The translations under genes and the position numbers were made by a program. Of a stretch of DNA of 64,000 nt, positions 8,654 through 17,554 are shown one piece after another. The stretch spans positions 1 through 64,000 of the forward strand of contig CAZMZH010000009.1 of assembly GCA_964570665.1 (NCBI GenBank), in the 5' to 3' direction. The notes under the pieces were generated by a model that was not told the origin of the DNA, did not search any database, and saw only the letters and a program-made list of their open reading frames with translations. This DNA is from JAJDAT01 sp964570665 (lineage in GTDB: Bacteria; Nitrospinota; Nitrospinia; Nitrospinales; JAJDAT01). The number at the start of each line of letters is the position of its first letter. The stretch's first letter is position 1.

Positions 8654-8862
8654 AATTGAATCTCCCATCAGAGGAAAAAGAACATATCTGTCTTTGGCTG
8701 CATTGAACAAGTTAAAAAATAGGATAAGTTCCGCCGAAATTCAAGAATAATTTCTAATTCTTTTCTAATTTGCCGGAAATAGTTGTATTTGGGATTATCT
8801 AGATCTAGAAAAAAATTTGAGGTCAAGGAAGCCAGTTTTCCGGAAGGCTGAGGTTTAACAAG

Positions 8863-8889
8863 GTCGGCGTAACGGACTGTTACGCCGAC
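8863..8889 (-). terminator. Perfect hairpin downstream of the Spy-like gene
   Basis: gtcggcgtaac and gttacgccgac form a perfect 11-bp stem with a 5-nt loop. It lies about 36 bp after the stop of the minus-strand Spy-like gene. The following T run is weak (CTTGTT), so termination is inferred mainly from position and stem strength. Confidence 0.55.
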
Positions 8890-8925
8890 AATTGAATGGT
8901 GGAGAAACTTATAATGCCTAGCAAA

Positions 8926-9585
8926 TTAATGGGCCGAGTACAATCGACTGGATTGCCTTCTTTGGTCTTCCGTCAAAACCTTTAGCAAAGAAATCTTTGC
9001 TTCAATCTTTCCGCGAATCATTTGAGCTTTTAAGGCAATCAGTTTTTCTCCCGCCGCCCGGATTAAGGATTCATTCATGGGTACGCCGTGAAGCAATCGG
9101 TCTATTTCCATTTTTGCGATTTGTTTTTCGGCTTTAAAGTGAATACTTTTCTTTTGAAACTCAAAACGCATATCTTTGATGGTGGAAACCTGAGCTTCGG
9201 TTAGACCCAATTCATGTTTGAAACGTAAAAGGTGAGTGAACGGACATTTAGCGTGCGAACCTTTTCCGTGGCCTTTTTTGTGGCCATATTTAGAACCGCT
9301 TCCCTCTCTTTTATGAGAATAACTCTTTGACATGTGGTGAGACTTTTTTCCGCCGCTACCTTCTCTTTTGTGACTATAACTTTTATGTTTGGAATATGCT
9401 TTGCTTCCGCTTCCTTCTTTTTTCATAGAAGGGCTTTTGTGTTTTGAGGTGGAATGATCGTAACTGCCAGTACTTCCGGTTCCAATAGAATCCATGATAT
9501 TGGCGCCAGCGATGTTAGAAAAAGCTAAGATCAAAACTAACGAAAAAAGTAAATAAAATGTAGTTTTGAGTTTGCGAGTAAGCAT
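8926..9585 (-). CDS. Periplasmic Spy/CpxP-like protein with Ser/Lys/His/Gly repeats
   Basis: The protein is 219 aa with a very strong ribosome site (AAAGGAGGACTC before ATG). Residues 1-28 are a signal peptide. Residues 35-112 are a low-complexity region of repeated YSHKREGSGSK-like units rich in Lys, Ser, His and Gly. From about 113 the sequence is an all-helical Spy/CpxP/heavy-metal-sensor type domain, with the first LTxxQ motif (LGLTEAQVSTIKDMRFEFQKK) and the second (VLTEDQRRQ). Family members are periplasmic chaperones or metal-responsive inhibitors. The His-rich linker could bind metal ions, which is inference. It forms a single-gene unit. Confidence 0.8.
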   Translation of the reverse strand: MLTRKLKTTFYLLFSLVLILAFSNIAGANIMDSIGTGSTGSYDHSTSKHKSPSMKKEGSGSKAYSKHKSYSHKREGSGGKKSHHMSKSYSHKREGSGSKYGHKKGHGKGSHAKCPFTHLLRFKHELGLTEAQVSTIKDMRFEFQKKSIHFKAEKQIAKMEIDRLLHGVPMNESLIRAAGEKLIALKAQMIRGKIEAKISLLKVLTEDQRRQSSRLYSAH

Positions 9586-9679
9586 GAGTCCTCCTTTAAT
9601 TTCTTTTATGCCTGAAGGGTCGTTAAATAAAATTATAATAATATTTCATTAGCGAGCAGTTTAATAAAATGATTTAAAA

Positions 9680-10870
9680 TTATTTTTGCCATAGTTTTAC
9701 CCGTTCCAATAGCTTGTTAAAGCTTTCGTTTAATTCTCCGATTTCGTTATGGCTTGTAATTTCTAATTTTTCTAGTTTTCTGTTGCCCAAGGTTAGCTCT
9801 TTGAGGCCATGGTTTAGATTTTTTATAGGTTCGCTTATGCCTTTAGAAATAGAGGTGCCAATAACGGCGGCAATAAAGCTTCCGATTATTAAAAAGGCCG
9901 CCAATAATATTTTTAAAATCCAGATTTGAAATTCCGCGTTTAGCTCGTCGTCAAGTAGAATCTTTTTTTCGCTGATTAGCATTTGTTCTAATTTGTTGAT
10001 AATTTTTTTGGCAAGTGGAGCCGCTTTAGAACCTAAATAGAAGTTTGCTTTATTCCATTCAGGGCTTTCGCGGAGGTTAATCGTTCTAGTCGTTAATGCT
10101 TTAAAACGCGTTCTTTGAATTTCAAATATTTGAAAGTGAGTTAACTGCTCTTTGTTAAACAAAGAAATTTTAGAACCCAAGTCTGCGAGACGTTCGTCGT
10201 TAATTGCAATTAATTTATCGTAACGATTTTTATATTTGATTTCGCCAGAAAGAAGATAAGATTCAACGGTAGATAAAATTTGACTAAAGGTAACTTCTAA
10301 ATTTCCCAACTTTACCATGAGAGCTTTTCTTTCGGGTGTCGCTTTGAGGGATAGCTCTAAGTTTGTGATTTGTGCAATATTTTCTATCGCTTCTTTGGAG
10401 AGCGGCGTCGCTTTTTCAAATAAAATTTTATGAGCGGGCAGGTTTTCGGAAGTATTGACAATATCTTCAATTTCTTGCTGGTATTTATTAAAAGCTAGAA
10501 GATCGTCTTTTACAGCGTGGAACAATTTAATATTATTTTGGTCTGGCCAATCTTTGGATAGCTTTTCGAGATTATCTTCGGAAGGAATAATTACTTTCTC
10601 CCAGACATCGTGCCGTTCCTTTTTAAATTTTTCTTCCCCTAATAGCATCCAACCTCTTAAAGACGCTAGAGATTGATTGACGCCGTTTAATAACTTGTGG
10701 GTCTTTTGGACCGTGACCATTCTGTGATGGATAACTGTATCCAAAATTATATTGAATTTTTTGAGTAGGATAATAACCGCAATAATAGCTCCCGCTAAGA
10801 TAATGGTGTTTATGCTAAACCCTAAATTTATCTTACCGCCTACGCTTAAGTTTCTAAGTTTCTTGAACAT
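9680..10870 (-). CDS. Membrane sensor with helical sensing region and HAMP, no output domain
   Basis: The protein is 396 aa. A first membrane helix (about 18-36) is followed by about 270 residues of helical periplasmic sequence resembling the HBM (helical bimodular) sensor of some MCPs and kinases. A second membrane helix (about 318-340) and one HAMP domain (about 341-394, SISKGISEPIKNLNHGLKELTLGN) come next, and the protein then ends within a few residues. It is thus an MCP-like or kinase-like sensor with the signalling part missing. No output domain is visible downstream in any frame, since the next gene is the Spy-like gene 95 bp away. Confidence 0.75.
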   Translation of the reverse strand: MFKKLRNLSVGGKINLGFSINTIILAGAIIAVIILLKKFNIILDTVIHHRMVTVQKTHKLLNGVNQSLASLRGWMLLGEEKFKKERHDVWEKVIIPSEDNLEKLSKDWPDQNNIKLFHAVKDDLLAFNKYQQEIEDIVNTSENLPAHKILFEKATPLSKEAIENIAQITNLELSLKATPERKALMVKLGNLEVTFSQILSTVESYLLSGEIKYKNRYDKLIAINDERLADLGSKISLFNKEQLTHFQIFEIQRTRFKALTTRTINLRESPEWNKANFYLGSKAAPLAKKIINKLEQMLISEKKILLDDELNAEFQIWILKILLAAFLIIGSFIAAVIGTSISKGISEPIKNLNHGLKELTLGNRKLEKLEITSHNEIGELNESFNKLLERVKLWQK

Positions 10871-11317
10871 TACAAAGTTTTCCGAAAAATGAATTAATAT
10901 TTCTTAGTCAATGTATTAAATTTTATTGAGAAAAATCGATCGATTTTTTTAGTTCAATCAAGGAGTTTTAAAATAGTTGTCCAGGCGGAAAAGCCTTGTC
11001 GCAGGTATAACCTTAAGTTTTTTTACTAAAAAACTTGAACGAATAATTTTTTGAGTGATCTATTATAACTTAAAATTTTTTATGAATATAGTTTTCATTC
11101 CTGAAATTTGGACTAGATATGAAAATAATTAGGCGCAAGAAACCATTTTTAATACTGGTAAATAAAACTTGGCAAAGTTTTTATCAGTCGAGTTAATTAT
11201 TTAGTAGAATCCTTTAGTCTTACTTAGCGATTTAATTTATTACAACATGTTCTTATCTGTTGAGTGAGGAAGTTAAGCTTTTTAAATTGAAAGTTAGCGA
11301 AGAGAGACTATTTTCAT
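10871..11317. promoter_or_regulatory. Intergenic leader of the first SulP gene (copy A of a repeated leader)
   Basis: This 447-bp region between a divergent sensor gene and the SulP gene has no open frame of note. Its last 115 bases, starting near TTTAGTAGAATCCTTTAGTCT (11200), resemble two other stretches at 13143-13280 and 13372-13541 upstream of the second SulP gene. It should carry the SulP promoter and perhaps an RNA leader. Confidence 0.5.
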
Positions 11318-13027
11318 ATGAATGAAAAGATTATTAGATTCGATAATTTGCGAGGGGATCTTTTTGGGGGCATAACCGCCGGTATTGTGGCGTTGCCTTT
11401 GGCTTTAGCTTTTGGCGTTCAGTCGGGCTTGGGCGCTGCTGCAGGAATATATGGAGCCATTCTTCTAGGCTTTATAGCCTCTATCCTAGGCGGAACGGCC
11501 AGCCAAATAAGCGGTCCAACAGGTCCGATGACTGTTGTTACTAGTCTGGTTATTCTTACCGCGATTGAAAGTTATGGAAGTATTGAGCAAGGTATCGGAT
11601 TCATTATCGCTATTTTTGTGCTTTCCGGGTTTATTCAAGTTGCGTTTGGTATTTTTAAGTTGGGGGATTATATAAGGTATATTCCGTATCCCGTTGTATC
11701 TGGATTTATGAGTGGAATCGGAATAATTATAATAATACTTTCCATATTCCCATTTATGGGACAAGCTTCTCCAAAAACAGTTATTGATGTTGTATTGAAT
11801 TTACCTCAGGGCTTCGCTAATGCTAATTTTGATGCGGTTATTCTTGCAAGCTTGACGGTTGCCATAATTTACATTTTCCCAAAAATTTCAAAAACAATTC
11901 CAGGGTCTTTAGTGGCTTTGTTATTCATTTCTTTTATGTCGGTTGCCATAGGATTCGAAGTCCCTTTAATTGGGTCTATTCCAAAGGGGTTGCCTGAATT
12001 AAAAATTGGAGAGGTTTTTAATTATGATATGTCTCATGTCACGATATTGATTGAGTTGGCTTTGACTCTTGCTGTTTTAGGCGCAATTGATTCTTTGTTG
12101 ACATCGGTAATCGCCGACAATGTGACTAAAACCAAACACAATAGTAATCGAGAACTTGTGGGGCAAGGAATTGGCAATATGGTTGCTGGTTGTTTTGGCG
12201 GATTACCAGGAGCGGGGGCAACGATGAGAACGCTGGTTAATGTTAATGCCGGCGGTAAAACTAGGTTGTCAGGAATGATTCATGGTCTCTTGCTCTTATT
12301 AATATTGGTGGGATTAGGAACTTTTGCCGAACAGATTCCCTTGGCGGTACTTTCAGGAATTTTAGTGACTGTTGGAATTGGTATCATTGACTATAAAGGA
12401 ATTGGGCATATTAGATCCATTCCAAAAGCCGACGCTTGGGTTATGGTTATCGTATTGGGGTTGACGGTATTTGTGGATTTAATTCAGGCTGTAACCGCTG
12501 GTATGATTCTTTCTTCCGTTTTGTTTATGAAGAAAATGGGAGATCAAATTGGAAATGAACTTAAAGTTCATCCGTTACGAGAGGAAATGGGAACCGAAAT
12601 TTTCCCCAAAGGTATTTCAGAAAAAATTTATATAAATCATTTTGACGGCCCTCTATTTTTTGGTTTTGCGCGTGCGTTTCAAGAAGCAGCGGATAAATTA
12701 CCGGATATTAAATTGGTGGTTTTAAGAATGAACGACGTTCCCCATATTGATCAATCAGGGCTTTATGCTCTTGAGGAAGTTATTAGTACGTTGGAAAAAA
12801 GAGATATTCAAGTAGTAATCACAGGATTGAAAAAACAGCCTTATAGAATGCTTCATAGAATTAATATCGTTCCGGGATTATTGTCTGAACGAAATCTTTT
12901 TCCATCTTTTGAAGATTTTATTAATTGGCTAGGACAAGAGATCAAAGGTTTTGACCATTTCGAGGAGTTTTTTGAGGATTTACATAAATTTGAGAATGAA
13001 AAGGTTGGAATCAAGTATCGTTTGTAA
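11318..13027 (+). CDS. SulP family anion transporter with STAS domain
   Basis: The protein is 569 aa. The N-terminal membrane part has about 10-14 helices and SulP hallmarks: LRGDLFGGITAGIVALPLALAFGVQSG at the start, SGPTGPMTVV, and NMVAGCFGGLPGAGATMRTLVN, where the substrate site lies between transmembrane segments 3 and 10. Residues about 435-545 form a cytoplasmic STAS domain (DGPLFFGFA, then HIDQSGLYALEEV). SulP proteins move sulfate, bicarbonate or similar anions, usually with Na+ or H+; the sequence alone does not decide which. GCGAAGAGAG before the ATG serves as ribosome site. A second, distant SulP gene follows. Confidence 0.9.
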   Translation: MNEKIIRFDNLRGDLFGGITAGIVALPLALAFGVQSGLGAAAGIYGAILLGFIASILGGTASQISGPTGPMTVVTSLVILTAIESYGSIEQGIGFIIAIFVLSGFIQVAFGIFKLGDYIRYIPYPVVSGFMSGIGIIIIILSIFPFMGQASPKTVIDVVLNLPQGFANANFDAVILASLTVAIIYIFPKISKTIPGSLVALLFISFMSVAIGFEVPLIGSIPKGLPELKIGEVFNYDMSHVTILIELALTLAVLGAIDSLLTSVIADNVTKTKHNSNRELVGQGIGNMVAGCFGGLPGAGATMRTLVNVNAGGKTRLSGMIHGLLLLLILVGLGTFAEQIPLAVLSGILVTVGIGIIDYKGIGHIRSIPKADAWVMVIVLGLTVFVDLIQAVTAGMILSSVLFMKKMGDQIGNELKVHPLREEMGTEIFPKGISEKIYINHFDGPLFFGFARAFQEAADKLPDIKLVVLRMNDVPHIDQSGLYALEEVISTLEKRDIQVVITGLKKQPYRMLHRINIVPGLLSERNLFPSFEDFINWLGQEIKGFDHFEEFFEDLHKFENEKVGIKYRL

Positions 13028-13142
13028 TTTGCAAGTTACGGTTTGACACCCTACCAAACTTTGAGCCTTTCTTTTTTAAACTTTTAATTGTATTCAGACT
13101 TGAGAACGGTCTCAAATACTATCAATAAGGCATAGGAAAATT

Positions 13143-13280
13143 CTTAGTCTTTTTTAGTAGTTTTGATTATGATATATGTGTTCTCTTAATGGGAGTTGAA
13201 ATTAAAGAATCTTAAAGGTGAAAATTAGCGGGAAAAGATCGTTTCAATATGTAGATACTTGAAATTATTGATTATTAGGA
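13143..13280 (+). repeat. Copy B of the SulP leader repeat
   Basis: TTAGTCT, then AGTAGTTTTGATTATGATATAT, later TTAGCGGGAAAAGATC and CAATATG, can be aligned with the leaders before both SulP genes. Where copy A has the real start codon, copy B has ATG immediately followed by TAG. It looks like a decayed duplicate leader with no gene attached. Confidence 0.45.
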
Positions 13281-13371
13281 GAATTTTTCCGCAATTTTTT
13301 CCATGTTCGTGAATTGTTTTAAATAAAAAATTTAATAAAAAAATCAGAAAGTTCTTAATTTTTAGGTCAAA

Positions 13372-13541
13372 TTTTAGTAGAATCGGTTAGTCTGGTCTAG
13401 TAGTTTTAATTATTACATATAGTTTCTTTCTTTTCTGGCAAAAAGAGCGAACTTTAAGTGAAGTTTTGCGAAAAGAGATTCTCCCTGTGAAAAAGATAAT
13501 TATTAGATTTAATTACTTGAAAACCCCCCTTACTTATTAGT
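13372..13541 (+). repeat. Copy C of the SulP leader repeat, ending in an upstream mini-ORF
   Basis: TTTTAGTAGAATCGGTTAGTCT matches copy A closely, and the middle part (TAGTAGTTTTAATTATTACATATAGTTTCTT) matches copy B. Near its end GCGAAAAGAGATT precedes a GTG at the place equivalent to the start codon of the first SulP gene. Confidence 0.5.
13487..13540 (+). CDS. 17-codon upstream mini-ORF of the second SulP gene
   Basis: GTG at 13487 follows a Shine-Dalgarno-like AAAAGAGA and encodes VKKIIIRFNYLKTPLTY, ending in TAG one base before the ATG of the second SulP gene. Its first residues resemble the N-terminus of the first SulP protein (MNEKIIRFDNLRG), so it is probably the relic of a duplicated SulP start. 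The second SulP ATG has no ribosome site of its own, so the mini-ORF may feed ribosomes into it by translational coupling. This is inferred from spacing and alignment by eye. Confidence 0.45.
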   Translation: MKKIIIRFNYLKTPLTY

Positions 13542-15227
13542 ATGCCAACCGAAACTGTTGAAAATTCTTCAGAGAACTTTATTGGGCCTAAAGCTCCTGC
13601 TCAAAAACCTGTTTCCACTGAAATTCCTAGAGGAAACCTTGAAGGGTTTAAGGCTAATGCCAAACAGGATTTCCTCTCTGGTTTTTTAGTTTTTCTTATT
13701 GCCTTACCCCTGTGTTTGGGGATTGCCCTGGCTTCTGGGTATCCTGCAATTGCCGGTATTTTAACCGCAATTGTTGGGGGAATAGTCGCCACCTTCTTTA
13801 GCGATTCGGAACTTACAATTAAGGGACCTGCCGCTGGTTTAATTGTCATTGCCCTTGGTTGCGTTACGGAATTTGGTTTTACTGGAGGGGTTGATCCTGC
13901 AAAGGACTTTCAAGCCTACCGTTTAGCGCTTGGTGTTGGGGTTGCCGCTGGCGTTATCCAAATTTTGTTCGGAGTGTTTCGATTAGGAATCCTTGGAGAG
14001 TTTTTCCCGCTCGCGGCGATCCATGGTTTACTCGCTTCCATTGGAATTATTATTATCGCGAAACAGTTTCCTGTACTGCTGGGGTTGCAACCAGAGGGAG
14101 CTCCCTTAGAATTACTCGCTAGTATTCCTTCCTTTATTCTCAATATGAACCCTGGAATTGGTTCCATTGGAATGATCAGTCTTATCATTGTTGCTGGTTA
14201 CCCTTTGATAAAAAACCCAAAGTTAAAAGTAATTCCTGCGCCCATGATGATGTTGTTGTTGACTGTTCCAATGGGATTATATGTAGGTATTGGCGAAGAA
14301 AGGTCTTACACGTTTAATAACCAAATCTATCAGTTAGGCGAAAAGTTTTTAGTCAATGTTCCCAGTAATTTGTTCAATGCTTTGGCTTTTCCGGATTTTT
14401 CAGGATTGGCCACTGAGGTTGGAATAAGGTATGTCGTTTTGTTTGCGCTGATTGGAAGTTTAGAAAGTTTGCTAAGCGCCAAAGCCGTTGATGCGATCGA
14501 CCCCTGGAAGCGAAAAACTAATATGGATCGCGATATGTTAGCTGTGGGTTTAGGTAATACTTTATCGGCTTTCATTGGCGGGTTGCCGATGATTTCAGAA
14601 ATTGTTCGCAGTAAAGCGAATATTGACAACGGAGCAAGAACTCGGTTTGCCAATTTTTTTCATGGTCTACTTTTACTATTTTGTGTTGCCTTGATCCCTG
14701 GGATAATTAATCAAATTCCCCTAGCCGCCTTGGCGGCGCTATTGGTCGTTACGGGATTTCGTCTGGCGTCTCCTAAAGAGTTTGTGCACATGTATCACTT
14801 GGGAAAAGACCAGTTTATTATTTTTCTGTCTACAGTCATTGGTGTACTCGCTACCGATCTTTTGAAAGGGATTGCTATAGGAATTGGAGTTAGGATTATT
14901 ATCCATCTTGTCAATGGCGTGCCCATTAACTCATTTTTTAAGCTGAATGCACAGGTCGTAAATGAAAGCGATCAGTCCGTTACAATTTTTATACGTGAAG
15001 CGGCTATTTTTAGTACGTGGATCGCTCTGCGAAAGCATCTTCATCGTTTCTTTAAAGAGGGGAAACGGGTAACTCTGGATCTTACCGAAGCGAGGCATAT
15101 GGACTATACGGTTCGGTCTAAAATCGATGAATGGACAAAAGAATTTGAGGAAAATAATAATAAGCTAACAGTGCGTGGCTTAGATCGGAACCAATCGATG
15201 TCTGACTCAAATGTCGCGACTCATTAA
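13542..15227 (+). CDS. SulP family anion transporter (second copy)
   Basis: The protein is 561 aa. After about 35 variable residues the SulP membrane domain begins (AKQDFLSGFLVFLIALPLCLGIALASG). It includes TIKGPAAGLIVIALG, GLLASIGIIIIAKQ, and NTLSAFIGGLPMISEIVRSKANIDNGARTRFANFFHG (split across the core), then PKEFVHMYHLGKDQF. The C-terminus (about 465-550) is a shortened STAS-like segment (TIFIREAAIFSTWIALRKHL). This subgroup is often linked in other genomes to carbonic anhydrases and proposed to take up bicarbonate; no carbonic anhydrase is present here. It is only distantly similar to the upstream SulP protein, so the shared leader is the striking feature. Confidence 0.88.
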   Translation: MPTETVENSSENFIGPKAPAQKPVSTEIPRGNLEGFKANAKQDFLSGFLVFLIALPLCLGIALASGYPAIAGILTAIVGGIVATFFSDSELTIKGPAAGLIVIALGCVTEFGFTGGVDPAKDFQAYRLALGVGVAAGVIQILFGVFRLGILGEFFPLAAIHGLLASIGIIIIAKQFPVLLGLQPEGAPLELLASIPSFILNMNPGIGSIGMISLIIVAGYPLIKNPKLKVIPAPMMMLLLTVPMGLYVGIGEERSYTFNNQIYQLGEKFLVNVPSNLFNALAFPDFSGLATEVGIRYVVLFALIGSLESLLSAKAVDAIDPWKRKTNMDRDMLAVGLGNTLSAFIGGLPMISEIVRSKANIDNGARTRFANFFHGLLLLFCVALIPGIINQIPLAALAALLVVTGFRLASPKEFVHMYHLGKDQFIIFLSTVIGVLATDLLKGIAIGIGVRIIIHLVNGVPINSFFKLNAQVVNESDQSVTIFIREAAIFSTWIALRKHLHRFFKEGKRVTLDLTEARHMDYTVRSKIDEWTKEFEENNNKLTVRGLDRNQSMSDSNVATH

Positions 15228-15460
15228 AACCGAAAAAAAAGCTTTTATGTATTAACTTTTGACGCTATTTCTTTGTGCCATCTACCCTTCCTTCGGTTCC
15301 AATTCATAAGAGGCTAAGAACAAACTAGGCCTTTACCTCTTGGTGTTTTTTTAGCTTCGTTCGTTACGCCTTACCTTGATATTTTGGATCGAATTGTGAG
15401 TTAATAATGAACAAAATTTCAATTTTTTATAAAATCCCTTTTTAAAGTTTCGAGAACTAA

Positions 15461-16846
15461 ATGTTTAAAAGTAAATTTAGAGTTTTGACTATTCCTTGGT
15501 GGATTTATTTGTTGATTGGCATTATCGGTTTAATGGTAATTAAAGCCCTAATTATTAGTTATCAATATTCAATGCGAATGAACAGCCTTTATGCGCCCTT
15601 AATTTACGCTAGCGTAGAAGTTGAACTGAATGTAACGACAGCGCATTTACTTGTTGAAGAAATTTTAAATGGAGATCACTTCGAGGAGGAAGATGTTTGG
15701 AAGAAATATGCCCTTGCCGAATGGTATATTCAGGCAATTCTAAACGGTGGAGAACAAGGCCAAGAAAAAATCTTGCCTTTGAAAGATAAAAAACTTCGAT
15801 TAATTGTTCAAGATTTGGAGAAACGTCTTTCGCAATTTAAAAATATTTCTGGGGAAAGACTGGAGAAACAGTCTGTTTCTGGGGCTGGAACTGAAATTGA
15901 TCAAAGATATAACAGAATTTTTAGAATTTTTTTAGACGAAGCGGAATCTGTTAAGAATCAACTCCAATTCGTGATGGTGGAAGACGTGAAAGACTTTCGC
16001 AAAATTTTTATAACGCTGTTAATCGTTGTATTTATATTGGGGATAGTAGTTATTTTTAATTTTTATAGACTAGAAAGGTTACGAGTCAAAGATTTTAGTA
16101 AACTACAAGAGGCTAACGACGAGCTTGAGAGCGAGATTGAAGACCGTCGTCGAGCGGAAAACCAATTAAGAGATTCGCGAGAACAATTGCGAAAATTAAG
16201 CAATCAGTTACAGGTAATCCGAGAGAACGAAAAAACAAGAATTTCCCGCGAAATACATGACGAATTAGGACAAATTCTAACCGGTTTGAAAATGGAACTA
16301 TCTTGTTTGGAAGTTGAGCTAGAATCTCCAGCAATAGTTGAAAAATTGCAAGCAATGGGCGGGATGATTGATTCCACGATTAATTCTGTCAGACGGATAG
16401 CGACAGAATTGCGCCCGCAAATTTTAGATACATGCGGTCTTTTGGATGCCCTGGAGTGGCAAGGTATGGATTATCAAGCCAGGACTGGGATAGAATGCGA
16501 ACTGGAATTACCGAAAGATTCTGTGAAGTTAGATTCTCAACTATCGACAACTATATTTAGGATTTGTCAAGAAACGCTAACCAACGTAGCAAGACATGCA
16601 AACGCCAGTAAAGTATCTGTATCTTTAAGATTTAACGAGAAAGATCTTTGTTTGGCCGTTAAAGATAACGGTAAGGGGATTGAACTTGATCAAATTTATA
16701 ATTCCAATTCTTTAGGGTTATTAGGAATCCAGGAGAGGGCAAACTATTGGGGTGGACATGTCACGATTGACAACATTCCAGGAGAGGGCGCCCTATTTAC
16801 AATCAATTTACCTTTAAACGGCAATTGCTCCTTAGAAAATGTCTAA
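15461..16846 (+). CDS. NarL-type sensor histidine kinase
   Basis: The protein is 461 aa. Membrane helix 1 is at about 14-34, a helical extracytoplasmic sensor spans about 38-178, and membrane helix 2 is at about 181-200. A coiled coil (about 208-255) leads to a HisKA_3 domain with phospho-acceptor His266 (SREIHDELGQILTGLKMEL). A HATPase_c domain follows (about 355-455) with the N box CQETLTNVARHA, DNGKGIE and LGLLGIQERA. It should phosphorylate the regulator encoded immediately downstream, whose start overlaps this gene by 8 bp. The signal is unknown. Confidence 0.9.
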   Translation: MFKSKFRVLTIPWWIYLLIGIIGLMVIKALIISYQYSMRMNSLYAPLIYASVEVELNVTTAHLLVEEILNGDHFEEEDVWKKYALAEWYIQAILNGGEQGQEKILPLKDKKLRLIVQDLEKRLSQFKNISGERLEKQSVSGAGTEIDQRYNRIFRIFLDEAESVKNQLQFVMVEDVKDFRKIFITLLIVVFILGIVVIFNFYRLERLRVKDFSKLQEANDELESEIEDRRRAENQLRDSREQLRKLSNQLQVIRENEKTRISREIHDELGQILTGLKMELSCLEVELESPAIVEKLQAMGGMIDSTINSVRRIATELRPQILDTCGLLDALEWQGMDYQARTGIECELELPKDSVKLDSQLSTTIFRICQETLTNVARHANASKVSVSLRFNEKDLCLAVKDNGKGIELDQIYNSNSLGLLGIQERANYWGGHVTIDNIPGEGALFTINLPLNGNCSLENV

Positions 16847-17477
16847 TATAAAAGTATTAATAGTGGATGATCATGCCGTTGTGCGTCAGGGATTAAAGCA
16901 TATTATTGAGCGTGACTCCGGAATTGAGGTGGTTGGCGAAGCTGAAAATGGAATTGAGGTTTTAGAAAAAGTTAATACGCTAGATATTGACGTGATATTG
17001 ATGGATATTGAAATGCCAAAAAAAAATGGGATGGAAACTTTAAGTCATCTTAAAAGTTCTAACCCAAGTTTGCCGGTTATTATTTTAAGTATATTTGCCG
17101 AAGAACAGTATGGTTTAAGACTGATTCAATCTGGCGCCTCTAGTTATCTTTCAAAAACATGCCCCCCCAACCAGCTTCTAGAAGCCATTCATAAAGTCGC
17201 TAAAGGCGGAAAATATATCACTTCCTCCTTAGGAGAACTGCTAGTCAAAAATATGGAGAATGAAACGGATAAACCAGTTCATGAATCCCTTTCCAATCGC
17301 GAGTATCAAATCTTTTTTAGGATTGCGTCCGGTAAAAAACAAAAAGATATAGCTTCCGAACTATCGATAAGTATTAATACCGTAAACGTTCATCGCGCTA
17401 ATATTCTGAAAAAGTTAAACTCAAAAAGTAATTCTGAAATAATTCGATACGCGCTTCAAAACGATCTCATAAAATAA
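16839..17477 (+). CDS. NarL/FixJ family response regulator
   Basis: The protein is 212 aa. The receiver domain (about 1-120) has Asp10/Asp11, phospho-acceptor Asp56 (VILMDIEMPKKNG) and Lys in LSKTCPP. A LuxR/NarL helix-turn-helix is at about 147-208 (LSNREYQIFFRIASGKKQKDIASELSIS, then VNVHRANILKKL). It overlaps the kinase gene by 8 bp, so the two form a translationally coupled two-component pair. The targets are not visible. Confidence 0.92.
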   Translation: MSNIKVLIVDDHAVVRQGLKHIIERDSGIEVVGEAENGIEVLEKVNTLDIDVILMDIEMPKKNGMETLSHLKSSNPSLPVIILSIFAEEQYGLRLIQSGASSYLSKTCPPNQLLEAIHKVAKGGKYITSSLGELLVKNMENETDKPVHESLSNREYQIFFRIASGKKQKDIASELSISINTVNVHRANILKKLNSKSNSEIIRYALQNDLIK

Positions 17478-17554
17478 TCAATAAAAACAAATTATCTGTG
17501 TCCATCGGCTCGGATTATTAAGCTCGTTTCATTTCAATATTCGAGAATTAGATT

